From Aphis gossypii (lineage: Eukaryota; Arthropoda; Insecta; Hemiptera; Aphididae): 64,000 bases of DNA. Below are positions 27,328 to 42,300 of the stretch, piece by piece (within the stretch, counting starts at the first letter, position 1; every line of letters starts with the position of its first letter). The notes below the pieces were generated by a model. It did no database searches, had not been told where the DNA came from, and saw only the letters and a program-made list of their open reading frames with translations. The DNA is taken from the NCBI RefSeq assembly GCF_020184175.1, contig NC_065530.1, forward strand, positions 27,257,260 to 27,321,259, given 5' to 3'. Position numbers and translations under genes: made by a program.

Positions 27328-30300
27328 AATTTATATAAGCACAAGCACACACATATACATAAGTATTATATATATATATATATATTGTATGCCGCGCGCG
27401 GTCGGTCGCGTCACCTATCTATACTGCGCGCTCCGTTCTCCACCGCCACGCTGCCGACGTTCACGGTCCGAAGATCGGTCCCGCTTTTTACGTCCGGATG
27501 AGAAAATAATGAGCTGCTGCCATTAAAAATATAAGAAAGAAAGAAAGAAATAAATAAAATATTATAACGTGCTCGCTGTGCACGGGAATATATATATATA
27601 TAATATTATATCGTATAGGTATAGGTACGAGTGAGTAAAAAGCGAAAACGCGCGTGCTGGATATCGATCTTTAATATATATCATATTATTATATTATACA
27701 TTATACACTGCCCCGCGGAGAGACTATTAAACGGTTGTTATTATTATGTATGAATGGATTACTCGTATATAATATTATATTACATAGGTTATATATTGTA
27801 TGCGCGAACGCGTGTGACTATATATGAGAATATTTATAAACGCGCCGCGTTATAATACTTGAAAAATGAAATACGTTTGTCAATGGCATTTTTGACGGCT
27901 ATCTAGTAAAACACATTCGGAACTCGAAAAATATTATATGCAAGTAAAATTATTATGACAGTAAATCTTAAAAAAAAAGCTTCATAGATGGTCTTTCCGT
28001 TAACGTTTAAGTAGTAGGTACTGATGTCGAAACGTCAATACAGAACAGATCGTAAGCAAAATAAAATACGATGGCGATGGTTTTTAGTGCACTTATATAA
28101 TACTTAGAATCATAAAATTTGAAATAAAAACAATTGATAATCAAATTATCCAAATAACAGGAAAGAAAGGACCGAAACGCCGAACATACGTGTTATTTAT
28201 TTAGAACGACATGCATGTATGCACAATGCGTTGGTACTTTATTTTTTTTTTTTTTTTTTTGGTATCGTTAATAACGATTATTATGTGTACAGCAATTTGA
28301 ATGCGAGTGCATTCAATCAAACGACAAGACAACGTGCAATTACTGCCGACACTTGCATTATTATTCAATATCGTGTGCATGTATATACGAACTACAAACA
28401 GTTTCAACACCTGCTACGCGGGATGCATCGCGCGAGCATATCGCATATAATTGTACAATGTACATGCACCAGGATAAAACTTGAACGTCGGGTAGGATGC
28501 ATAAGAAATTAAAATAATTGTTTGGTGGCCAAAAAAAAAAAATGTAACTGTACATAAAGAATTGTTTTTTTTTTTAAAAAAATGTGCCTGGAAAAATAAA
28601 TAACACGCCCACGCCGGATAAAAGAAAGAAACCGAACAAACCACCTGTATGCTCAGAAATCAACGGTCCCTAATTTATTTTTTTAGTTTCGATAGAAATC
28701 AACAGAAACATTCTTTCGTTTTGTTTTCGACAAGTGTTAATTTATTCTATTTCCGAAAAATTAATCGTTCCGTGCGTAGTATGTAAATCGGTTCACCTGC
28801 TCACGCACTATATAAAAGTAAGTGCCTCGGGATACGTCGCGTGGCCTATAAGATTTACGAAAAGTCGGTACGTATAAGATATATACGTTAGATCGTAAAA
28901 AATGTAAATATTATATATATATATATATATATATATCTGTGTTATCTAGTTCCCATGTTATTTTGTATTTTTTTTTTATACACAAGGGTCATAATACGCA
29001 TAGAAGTATGTTAATAAAAGGCTGAACACAAGAAGGGTCAATAACGAATACTCTTAATACCCTTTTCACATTTTTAATGAATATCGTCGAATAGTGGTGT
29101 TTTTTTTTTATTACGTCATATTTTTGCACAACCCTTTTCATTCTAATTTACATTCGTGTTACACTTCACCGGATTTTCGCCCTATTAAACATTTGAAAAT
29201 ACGACGATAAAAGAACATACAAATATATATAATTTGAAATGAAAAAATTTTGTAAATCAAGTGCGGTCTGACCGAACCACACAATTTTTGAGGAACGGCG
29301 TAATCAGTTACATTTTATTACTTAGAATTGTTTGCATAGATATATTGAAGTATGTTTTGTGGTAAATCAAAATAATTGCACAAAAACACATTGGAATGGC
29401 AACGCCAAGTTTAACGACCCGAGAATGTGTTTATGGTTGTTTCTATTTTTATGGATCGGTCACTTGGCGAATATTATGCAGAAATTCAATTTATACACAT
29501 ACTCCCAGAAAAGTATTTCGCATCACTGCCACAATATTATTGAATAGACACAATCAAGGACGCGCGTTCATATAAAAATAATTATTTATACATTACAATA
29601 ATAATAATATATAGATAATACTTTTAATAGTATAGAAAAAAAAACATAATGCAATAAACACTTTGGTTAATTCAACAAGACAAGAAAAAAGAAAACAAAA
29701 AAAAAAAGAAGTGAAGCGTTGTTTTGAAATGAGAAAAACTTTTACCCCACTACGTTAAATGTTTCACCCTTTCGTTAGACTACTGAAACTTTGAGGCATA
29801 AATTAACAATAAATAATAATCAACGATCGTAAATGAAAGGTGCCTCGTCTAAAGTAGAAAAAAAAACATGAAATGTCATTTTAATCGTATAAGTACCTAC
29901 TAAAAATTATGACCCGATCATTTTTCAAAACTTATTTTTAAATAAATAAAAACATTTTTTTATTTGTTTTATGGTTTTCGGGAGTTTGGGTTACGGAATT
30001 ATTTTAACAAAACGTATTTTTATTAAAACAAAGTCATAATGTCTAATGTTTTCAAACGACTCGTAGTAGTAGTAATAACCACACTATTGAAATAATTATT
30101 ATTATTGCAACTTGGCACACGTACGAGTGTACGACAAATAATACCGCATAAACTTTTTTTCTTCTACACTACATATACTTTTAGATTTTCTACAAAATTA
30201 TATATACGTGTGAATAAAATATAAAAATAACGTCGAAAAAATGTGATTATAGTAGACATTAACACTTTGGCCCACATATGAAAAGTTTCGTTTACAAAAT

Positions 30301-33300
30301 AATAAAAATACCTACCTACGTGTATTTTAACTGATATGATTTAACAGAAATTAGAATTAAGAAAATGTTTGATTATTTATAGTTTTACGTATTAGGTGGT
30401 CTTACTGATTTTGTCGAGAGCGAGAGGAAAAAAAACGATTCTGTAGTTTGGTCTGATTATCGGGCGTTGTTACTCGTGACAACGTTCGGCGGCAACGGTA
30501 GTGTCGGTGGAATAGTGAGACCGGAGGGGAAAATAAAGTCCATTTTTCGCAGTTTTAATTACAGCAGTGAAAATCGTAACGTGGCAGATTTGAAGAAATA
30601 ACAAAATTAACTAAAAATATAAGATGTCCGTAAGAATTAAAAACCCTTTTTGCCAGCTTTTTCCCATTAACTTTTCAAATAAGCCACCGAGTTGTCACTA
30701 TATTTCATTGGCCGCGGCGCTATCCGCTACTCTCTCTACACACCCTCATCACCAGTTCAACTACATATAATAAAATAATAATAATAATGATAATAATATG
30801 GTGTACGCTTGCGTGTAATGCAATCTCGGCGACCACGACGAAGACGGCATAATATATACATATTACATGTATAATAATATAATTCCATAACGAGGAAAAT
30901 ATTATTGCGGTCGTTATCGTGACAAAACGATTAAAAATCCGTACGTCTAGTCAGCAACTGTGTATATTTTATGTACATTATACGTGCATAATATAAATAT
31001 ATATATATATGTAAGAGAAAGAGTTATTATATTATGAATTGCAATATTATGTGCGTGTGGTGAAAAAAAACTTTTCTCTAACCTATTTAATCTATCGAAT
31101 ATATAATATAGGACGTGTGTGTAATAAACATTTAGTTATTTGATTTGTGTTCATTATAATTGAATTTTCTATCAGTCACTGTTTTTCCTCTCGAACGCAA
31201 ACACACAAAAATATAATATTATGCTGCACACCATCGTTGACGATGACGTCATAACTTATAGGTTATGACGACAACGACTATGCATATAATATATCGTCGT
31301 CATTGCTGTCACGGGGACCGATCATCCTGGAGAAAATCCTCTTTACTTCAAAAACTGGGTCAAAGTCGTATACCTTCACGCCACTGCCATACTATACGAC
31401 CACCGTGACTTGGTCGTTCTGTTATTCGGTCGACTACCGCAGCATTTGGTAAGCGGAAATTCGATTAAAACTAACAAAATATTTTGTCCGTAATAACGTC
31501 ATTTCTTAACGATGCGAGAAATACGTATGTGCTTACAGGTACACACACACACACACAGCACGATCGATGTATATAAAATTATTTTTTCTTATTAATAATC
31601 GTTGGACACCTGCTATACAATATAATATATATATATAAGCAACGTATAATGTATATATTAATATATTATTACACACTTCCCAGGCACCATACGCGTGCCT
31701 TACTATATCGAACGGAATAATAAATAATGATATCGAAACAACGTCTCCTCACCTTGGCCGTGTGGGTGCGCAGACTGGACTCGGTGGCGAAACCTTTGCC
31801 ACAGATGGTGCAGTGGAACGGCCGGTTTTTGGCCCTCTCCACTTGGGCGTCGTGGTTGCGGAGATGTTGTTGCAGATTGGACAGCTGTATGAAAGCTCGT
31901 CCGCACTCGGCCAAATGGCATCTGTAAGGTCGTTCTCCTGTAAAACGAAAACAAAATAATACATGAACAACGAAACTATATATATTATGTAATACGCGTT
32001 TTAACCGTCTCTGTACAACAGTAATCACAATAATAATAATAGCGTGTCGGAAGAAAACAAAAACTTAAAAGTATAGTAAAAAAAAAAAAAAATTAAAAAA
32101 AAAAATGCCATCATAACCGGTTATACTGCAGTCGTATATACGCGCGCAGCCGTTTCATATGCAAATACTAACAAACATTATACAGCGCTGTACTCGATGT
32201 ATATATAAGTACGCGAGCACTGCAACGATATAATATAATAATATCATATATAAACGTGGTCCTTTGCGGAAGGAAGAGCCGCTATTGTTTTAACACGTTA
32301 GTACGATGCCGTCTGATTTTTTTTCGTATAGTCGTCGTTATATTATATTATTCTATTTTATTATTTTTTTTTTTTCATATTTTTTTCCCTTTTTGTTTTT
32401 AACAGCGCGTATTATATTATATTATTATATAATATGCGTGGACCTATACCTATACTGTATACGCACTGCACTGCCGTCTACCGTGTATGTCCCGCCGCGA
32501 GTGATACACACTGCATCAGCACCTTGAGAACCGCGCGTATCCAATTAGATATTCTTTTGTTACATTTTTACCGACACGTTATGGTAATTTTACCCGGATA
32601 TGTGCGTTTTTTGCACCAACAAATATAATAATTCCCCTTTCGTCTTAACCCCTTTTCGCAGCCTGCAACGCGATCCCCGCGGACGCTTTTGTTTTAACGC
32701 GAGCATTTCATTTGATTCACTAATTTATTTATTTTTTTTTTTATTATTACTATTATTTTGTTCACTTCGCTTCTTAGCGCGTCTTCCGTGAGAGAATATT
32801 CATATAGAAATGCTAACGTGCAGACCACGTATAGTACTTATACTTATAATACAGTATAGTAAACCTATGTGCCCATACAAAGGCGGGTTGCAAAAGTAAA
32901 TTCAAAACGAACACTATTAATACCCGTCTATTATATTATAATAGTGCTCGCGTTTTTAATAAAATATTGTTGTGCGTACAAACAACTAACGGCGTAAGAG
33001 AAATGCTCCTATACCTACGTACCTATAATATAGGTAGGTATGTAATACATTTTTATTACATTTTTATAGTTTTATTTTCCAAACTGTTTTTTTTTTTTTT
33101 TTGTTTGTTTGTTTATTTGATTGGGGGAGGCTACGTATACGATATCGTATATAATATATACATCGACATACCGTTATTACCTATATATATATATATGATG
33201 TGTATTATATAATCACGTTAAAATGACGTATACGACTGCCAAAACAAACGTGATTGAGGGCAGTGTAATAAAAAACACACGGGTGGCAGACCGGGTGGAT

Positions 33301-36300
33301 TTTTCCCTGAATGATTTTCGGAAAAACGGCACAAAAAACTGTGTATATTTATGCACATGTATGCGTATAATACATCTATACAATGTCACGAGATTTATGT
33401 ACCGAAACGGGTGGACACATAAATCGCATCGTTCATATTTTTCGCCGCGGCGGTGTTATTTTTTGTCCAATTCCCATCGGTTTTTTGCGTGTTTTCATTA
33501 TTATAATATTATTTACAGTCCCTGGCACCGCGTTGTTTTTTGGTCAAAAAAACAATTCGGCTCTGCTAGAATGATTTAAAACACTGGGGTCCACAAAAAT
33601 ACAAAATAATAAAATATATTATGCGTACAATATCGAAATTCATATACGTCATCCTGTCGATTGCCCGCACGTACAACAGCGGCTAATGACAATAGTATTT
33701 TTCGTTTATTGTCCGGTCCTGTCTATATATATATATTATACACGCACACACGCCTATATACAATATTATACACTATTATCTATAGATGTATACGTTTATG
33801 CATAGCGATAGTATTGTTACGATTATTCCAATTATGTGTATCGCGTGTATGTGTGAAGTTTAAAAATTACGTTTTACATAAAACTGGCCGTGTATAGGTA
33901 ATTATATAGTCTGTGTGTGCCTAATCGAACAAAGTGAAATAATAATAATATTCAATGATAATAATAACACTGTAAAATGGTTTGGCGACAGGTAAGTGGC
34001 TATATAACTGGGGCGATGGCTATTTTGTTTTCCAATAAAAAGTTCTCCGAAGAGGAAAAAAAAGTCCGGTAATTGTTTGCAGAAAGCGACTACAATATAA
34101 ATAATTGAATTTAGTCCCTTTTCAACCCTTTGACGGGATTAAAACGGAGAAAAAAGACCTTTTTATTATTGTTGTTGGTGGTCGCGCGGTAGATAGTGTT
34201 TTGGCTTTTGCCGACCTTTTTTTTTCGTGTGGTTTTCAATCGTCTAAATCACATGGTATTTATACCAATAATGATGTAAAATCTCAGCGGTCAATCCTTT
34301 ATAATATCAGTTTATATATTATTATACTGCAATTACACTATTAACGCATTACAACTCTTATAAAGTACATATATTTAAAATTGTTATTTTTTCTTAGGAA
34401 CTTCTGAGTACTGACGATATGAATGTGAATTTTTTTTCAATAACAGTTATATCATATTAAAAATATGTTATGTAAATTATTTATGAAAGTGTATAATAAC
34501 GATCACGATTAATAGTTAGGTATAAGTGTATTAAATATTTTTATAATATAATGATTTGATTGAAATCGAAAAATGCTGAGTTGTGGCTGGGAATTAATAA
34601 CTGATTATAGAATATTGTTAGTGCATTAGTCCATATATACTAGCTTGACCTTTCAACTGCAATATTATAACATATTATATTAGCGATCACCTTGAAAATA
34701 ACACGCACAACACCGTATAACTTTATGATATCCGAACTTATCCCGTGCATATTATATTATATTTTATTATTACCTATATTTACCTATGTCAATACACTAT
34801 ATTATAATGACGTGTTTCTACATGTCTAGATATATTATAATAGTATATACCTTTTCCCTAGACCAGCCGTTATATAATATTATGATAAATTGTATTGTAC
34901 GGCCGTATTTGTGTATACATAAATTGGATGGATAAAAAGAGGAAAAATCTGTTAAGATAAGCGGTATACGTTTGTGAGCGGGTTGGGTGGATTATTATAA
35001 TCTTTTTTTTTCTTTTTACCGATGCGTGCCTACGTCCAATAAATGTCGTTCGTGCCCATAAACGGCTTGTTTTCCGTTAACATTCTCTATGTGTACGCGT
35101 CCTATAACCGCTACGGTACGCGTATACAGCACAAGTCTATATACAATATACATACATATACGTATACACACGCACAGTTTATATACATACAACAAGCGCT
35201 AGATTGGAAAAATAAGAAAAAAAGAAGAAAAAAAATGTATCGAGTAAGCAAAGAAGTAATCCCGTCAATATGTAAAAATAAAAAATAAAATATATAGGTA
35301 TATAAGAAGTCGATTTAATCCATTCGGAACGTGACCGATAATTTATTGCCTCGAAGTATTCAACTGAATCTACATACTTAATGAACTTTGTCCACTTTTT
35401 CATTAACCCAACATGTATAATGTCGATAAATTCTGCTGTAAATCATCGTACACCGCGAGCTAGACCTAAAGTGACCCTGTTCGGAGACACTTTCTATACA
35501 CACACACTCAATATTCGCACACTCACTTGCACCTCATAAACACACGCATACAATCACACGTACTCACAATATACAACGAGCGGGACATCGGTCGTCGTCG
35601 GACTTGGAACATTGCCCGACCACACTGTTGTGTAGTCTTGTATATTAGATATTATAATATATATTTCACACAACGCGTACAAATATATATAGATATAAAT
35701 GCATGCACCTATATAGTGATAAAATATGAGAGCCCAGTGCATATAGATTATAGATGCAATACAACGCGTACCTACGTATATATATATATACATAGGTACA
35801 TATATTATATATACACAAACGTTACGTTACTTCGCGACGACGTCTAGATGGTATCTGTATACTTGATGACGTGTGCACGGATATTTATCGGATAAATTGT
35901 TTTGGAGCGACAAAGGAAAAAAATGGAAAGATGTGCGTGTTCATGCACGCTAAACGTTTATATATAGGTATATATTATTAAATATTATTGTGGTTAATTT
36001 TGTTATAGGTAGTTTCACATTTTGCGTGTAGCCAACAAATTTCCGATATTGTTGTCGTTGCATCATCCATACGCCAAATAAAAATATTTGAACCGATCGA
36101 TTTGTATAGAGGCAACTTAAGTAACGTAATTTTTAACAACCACTTTTTCTCACCTCGCAAAATACGTGACCGGAATACGATTACAAAGTACTTGTCGTTT
36201 GCCCAAAGAAATATTGTTATTATTATACGGAAAAAAGGCTCTGCAGTTTTTCCGGACACTTAATAATAATAATATTGTATCGCCTTTGCTTCGTTTATAT

Positions 36301-39300
36301 GCTAATGACCGTGCGGTTGATGACAACGGTGGGCGTGGACAAGGGCTACACAATTAACTGTGTTAGACGAGTAAAAAAAAAAAAAACCCAAAAAAACATA
36401 AGAAACTTAAACACTCACTACCACCTTATATTATCGTGACCCTTTTACGGAAATTAAGTGCGTACGTTTTGCGTGAGTTTTAACTTATACATTTTTTCAA
36501 CCCTTTCCGTAAACACAGCAGGTATCGTCCACTAATGTCTTCGGGTTTCCTGGATTAAATTGTTCTTACCAAAATATACGATATGAAAAATAATAATAAT
36601 GCCGTTCTATTTCTCGGTTACTTATTTAATTTCTGCCTATATGTATATATACTAATGAACGTTATATTTTGGTATGGTAAAAAGACAAAAACGAGTTAAA
36701 GAGTTGAGACAATAGCATGAATCGAAAACCGCGATTTTATGCCGTCGCCGTTGTGTCCGTTCTATAATAATAGTACAAACAGAATATACACGACCGTCAC
36801 TGCCACCACGTGACACCGTGTGTGAATGCGTAGCGCATAGACAAACGTGTTGACCAATAGTGAAATCGCTAGCCACGGCTAGACCAAACCCATTTTCGCG
36901 CGGCCATCGATGCAGCAATTTAACCCCCACCGCAACCGACGCCGACGCCGCCACCGCATCCGACGTTGACGACCATCAAAAAGGGTGTCCACCGCCACTT
37001 CCATTTCATTTCCCGCTGCCCTTTCCTTCGTCTAAAAAGCGTCCCGGTTAGGGTCCAGAGAGCGAGAGAGACCGTATGAGAAAGAGAGAACTGTGTCTAC
37101 ATATATATACATTCGCACATGGAAATCAATAATTCCAGTTAGTATATATTTTAGACGAAATAATATCGACGGTGTACATGTCTAACACACGAGATACGCA
37201 TACTCGTCCGTTTACATAAGTTTATGAGTACCTATATAACAATGCCGTTACATCGCATATGCAATTTTAAAATTTACAAGGAAGGGGCAACACATATAGG
37301 TATGCTATATAAATATACATCACGATGAAATCTGTAATAAGTAATATAACTAATTTAATGTATACGTAAATTAACTCGTTAATAGTTAATACGTGTTATC
37401 ATTAACCATTGAGCGCGTAACGAATACATATTATATTATAATAATATATCAATATATCATCGTAATATAAGTGATCCCCGCCACATATTTAATGTGTACA
37501 AAGTTGAAGGTGCAACTTTTTAGACACATTTCAAATACACTATAATATATATATAATATTATAATAACAATTTACAATATTGAATATAGTGTATTTGTAT
37601 TTATAAATCGATAGTACCTATAGTATAGAATATTGATGTAGCTATAAACCGAACTTATTGAATACAAACATTAGACATTATAAAATATGAAATTTTCTAT
37701 ACAAAAAAAAAAAAAATACTGAAAAATACTTGAAAAAAAATAACAATTGAAAATTATGTGAATTTCATTAGTAGTCAACAACCGAGAAGTATTATTTCGT
37801 TTACGTGAAAAAATAAAAAGTTGTAATCGTTTGAACAAACGAGTTGTGTCAGTAACGTTTAAAGATAAATCATTATGTACGACCCCGAGGGGGCGTATAA
37901 TTATATACATTTTTAGTCCATGGGTTTTTATCAAAAAATCTCGTTTTGTTTATTCTAGATTTTATTTGTAAAAATAATATAGGTACCTACCTTCCTATCT
38001 ACCTAATGTATTTCTTTATTTTTATTATTATATACCAGAACGTTTCACCAACTAAATAATGGCATTAAATTAGACCTTCCGTAGTTCTCTGAAATCGCAA
38101 CGATCATTATGAATAGTACTTAGATTATATAATAATTTAGCACATAAAAATGCAAAACGTATGTATAATAAGAAGTTATGTTTTTTTTTTGTGAATGTGT
38201 ATTAAATTTTTTAAAACAATGAAGATTTTCAAAAGTACACTACTAATCTATATTTTATTAAAAAAGTTTTAATTTTATCTGTATAGTATATACAAGTTAA
38301 AAAAAATATTTTTAAACTTATTATTCTAGAGGTCGATATTTTAAGTAAGAAGGTTTAAGGTTTAGATTATATTTGGAACACTGAACCGCTGAACTGATTT
38401 TGTCGTCTGTATTCGAGTTGGGTCAGAAAATAATTACAGTTCTTTTTAGTTCGATTAAACATTTTATAATTAAATTAAAAAAAAAAATTAAACCATACTT
38501 GTAATAACTAAATAATAATGGTTATAGACGGTCCCAAGTTGGTTAAAATGGATAAAAAAATGTATTTTTTCCAAAACCCAGCTATATAAATTATACAATA
38601 TTATTTTTAATTCGGAATCAACTACTATGCGCCGGATTTTCTACGCCCGTTTTTCAGGTAAAGACATGTACCTAATATGCAAATGTTTAGATAAACTATC
38701 GCCGAGCGACAGTTATTATATTACCGATTTGCCGCCAATCAGTCGGCCGCCGCCACACGGGACGTGTCCGGCGGACGTCTTTATATTAATATATTATACA
38801 AATAGGTATAGTGTACTACGACTGTGTTCTACAATATTATTTTATTTCTCGACCGTTCGCGCGTGCCGTTTCAACGTTTGTTCCGTACGACGACGATCGT
38901 TCTTCCCACCGCCGCCGGTCATTACGCGGTCGTACATAATATACACTGCGCGTCGCTACAAAACTAGTGCCGGTACTTCCGGCGAATATATTATTATTAT
39001 TATTTATACTATTTGAAAATAATTGCGAATAATACGAATTAATTCCTATGTATAGGTACGTCCGGGGTGCTTCTTGTTGTACGCGTATTATGCACGAACG
39101 CCTTCGATGTCGCTGGCCGCTGCCATCGTTGTATATATTAGAGTTTTTTTTTTTATACAAGTACAGTTTTTGTTATTATTATATTAGATATATCCTATGC
39201 CTTTTACATAGCTTGATCGTTTCGATGGTTTACAAGTCATATCTAATAATGTGCATCCACCTCTCATTTCTCTGCTAGCGACGAAGCACAACGCAAGCAC

Positions 39301-42300
39301 CCGGTGATGACGATTTTAAAAATGCTTGTGTGTATACTGACCGCATTTGTTACACGTAGGTATAAATATCAAACTAGAGTATTAAACGCATTATAATACA
39401 TTATGTATTAATATAAAATATTAGTATAATAACATTAATATGACAACCACGGAGAATGAGTTTTAAATGCCACGTGTCAATAATTATTATTTTTTACGCT
39501 GATTTTTTTTTTTTTTTGTCGGCGACAATATTTTTCACCGGAGATTGGCGTACACGCGGAAATTGGTTTCGGTAATTCGATTCGTTCCCACCGGGGCCCG
39601 ACCAAAATCATATTTTCGCATTGCCGTCGCTAAAATATTATGTATTTTTAAATTTTTGGATGTGCATATTTTTTTTCATTCGATACCGATTTTATTTCGT
39701 TTTACATAATTAATTGACCATCGGGGGGAATTAAAAACTCAGAAATGCTGAGGGATATTAATAGAAATGAGTTTATACACGTGGACAAAGTAGGCTTTTC
39801 TAAAAAAACGAACCGACATATTTTATGCGTTTATATGTAATAAATTTATAATTAAATATTTGTAGGTTCTGCGAATTGCAATTGAAAAATAATCATATTA
39901 TAGATATTTAAATATAATATATGTGAAAACAATTAAAAGTTTGCTACAGTGTTTGATCTGCAATTTGATTTATTCTGAATAACAATATTGGGGAATTTTT
40001 GGAATAAACAAACAATATCATATTTACTATGGGAAAAAAATAAAATTCTCCGTTGATAATTAAATTGATGTAGAGCGTCCGTTTATAATTTTTAGTGTAG
40101 GTATAGTAAACGGTTTACTCAGTAACTTGTAGGTACTCCGAATCTAAGCTAATCTAACCATAAAATTTATTCTGGTGAAAATTAATAATTATTATTACAT
40201 TGATATAATTTTTAGCATATTCATCGATTTTCAGTATAATAATACATATTTTATTAATAGTCGTCGTAACTATGATAACACACAATTCAGCCGTAGTTTA
40301 GTCTTATCTGCGGACAAGACGGGGCCTTAGCATACAACACACAGTGCACTGCATATAATATACCTAACTATATTTATATAATATTATACAATTTTATTAC
40401 GGATATACGGATATACGGATTATGAAGTATAATAATAATATTATCATAATTGATCGCGACGCAAAAATGAAATTTCATCTACATTAGCTTTATTTCACAA
40501 ACGTGTTGATTTTATAATTTAAGTATTAAAATAATATTATACAGGCACCTATGGTTTATATAAAGCTAATCGACGTCGACGGATACATCTAAACGTTATA
40601 CCTACATCATCTGAATGCTACGGGATAGATACTGAATGCATATCGTATTATACCTATCATTGCATTAAATATACTTTACTTTTCGTATCAATGTAAATAT
40701 AGGGCTGTATAGGGGTATGTAATAATCAGAGTTTTTCTAGGATTATTCTTATATCGATAACCTTCGTTTTACCCTAGCGTATTTTGCGTACACGGTGCTG
40801 GACATCAGCCATGTTTGATTTCGCACACGCCCACATGTGTGTGCCAAACCCCACCCAGAGGGGGTGAGAATTGAGAATGTGAGATATTACCTATTATTAT
40901 TACTATTATTATTATATACACATACGATGTCGACGTGTGGCGTGTGAGAGCCAATTCTGACGCAGCTGCAGTTTTAATCGCACGCGTACGAATCGTACGT
41001 ATAATAATAATAATAATAATAATAATAATTTAATATAGTGGTGTGTGTGTGTGAGTGTGTGTAAGAGGAAAGACCAATATTTGTTTGGCTATTAATTAAA
41101 AACGGAATCTCTCAGATGACGATCGATTAAAACACTATGTTATTATACACTATGTTATTATATGATAATAATTTATAACAGATAGGACGGTAAGCACGAC
41201 GGGAAAAATAATGTGTTTCCACCAAAATCGTAGTATTTTTTGTAATTTAAAAAAAAAAAAATTTAATATAAGTGTAATGTGTATACTAGATATACATATT
41301 TACTTTTTAATAAACGTCAGGATTAAATGGAGCAAAAATGTGATGGCAAGCTACTTGTTGATGATATTGAATTTATCAGAGAATAATTGAAAACTTTTTA
41401 GTTTGGTTTTTTTTTATACTATTTTTTTATGCGACAGTACGGGAGTACTTGCGAAACGCCCTTTTTTTCCAATATCTGTTAAAAGTAAATAACAATAAAA
41501 CGACCAATGAGTTGACAAGGGTCCGTGAGCGCAGCCACCGTGGTCGTCGCTGTAGGGAAAAATCAAGAAGGTTTTTTTAGTATTTCGTCGCTCTTTTTAT
41601 ATTCATAAAAGGGGGACACTTTTCTCCGAGAATATTGAAGGGAAGAAAATTAACGGGAATGAATAGCTGTTAATGATGGACCATTTTTCGAAACGTGATT
41701 TATTCGGGAAATGCGAAAAAATGATTATATTTTTTTCGTGTTAATTTCATTCCATTTATTTATTTAGTTTTTTTTCCACTTGTAAAATTGTTGATGCTTA
41801 CTGCCATCTTTTTTTTTATGGACTGTTGAGGGATATATTTACATTTCAATTTTCAAAGCTCAAACGCATTATTTAAATAAATTTCATCAGACGGATCGTG
41901 CATTAAATATTGTACCGCGGCTCGATATACGCCTACCGTGTACGATGGCTACTGTTATTATTCACACATTATTATATGTATTGGTGTAATAATTATTATT
42001 AATAATTCGTGAATTACGGCTGACCTAGATTTTATTACAAAAATAATAATAATAATTAATAATTGTTGTTCGCTTATCGATGCGTTTAGTTTTTAATGAA
42101 TTATCCGTACTTGACGCATTTGGTCATAAAAGAGAAAAATAACAATAAAACGTTGCACACATTATTGGCAAATAAATCAATTCATATCGTCTAAACAACG
42201 AGATGTATACATATGGCTTTGCGGTGGTTGGGGAGATCACGCCTCTCGTCCAACGCTGATAAAGTTACACATCGGTTCACTGACACGGCCACAGTCGCGC

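Noticed and set aside
36652..36954. Minus-strand 100-codon frame in intron 2
   Set aside because: It begins with a non-ATG codon and shows no family resemblance or splice signals; chance frame in a CpG-richer patch.
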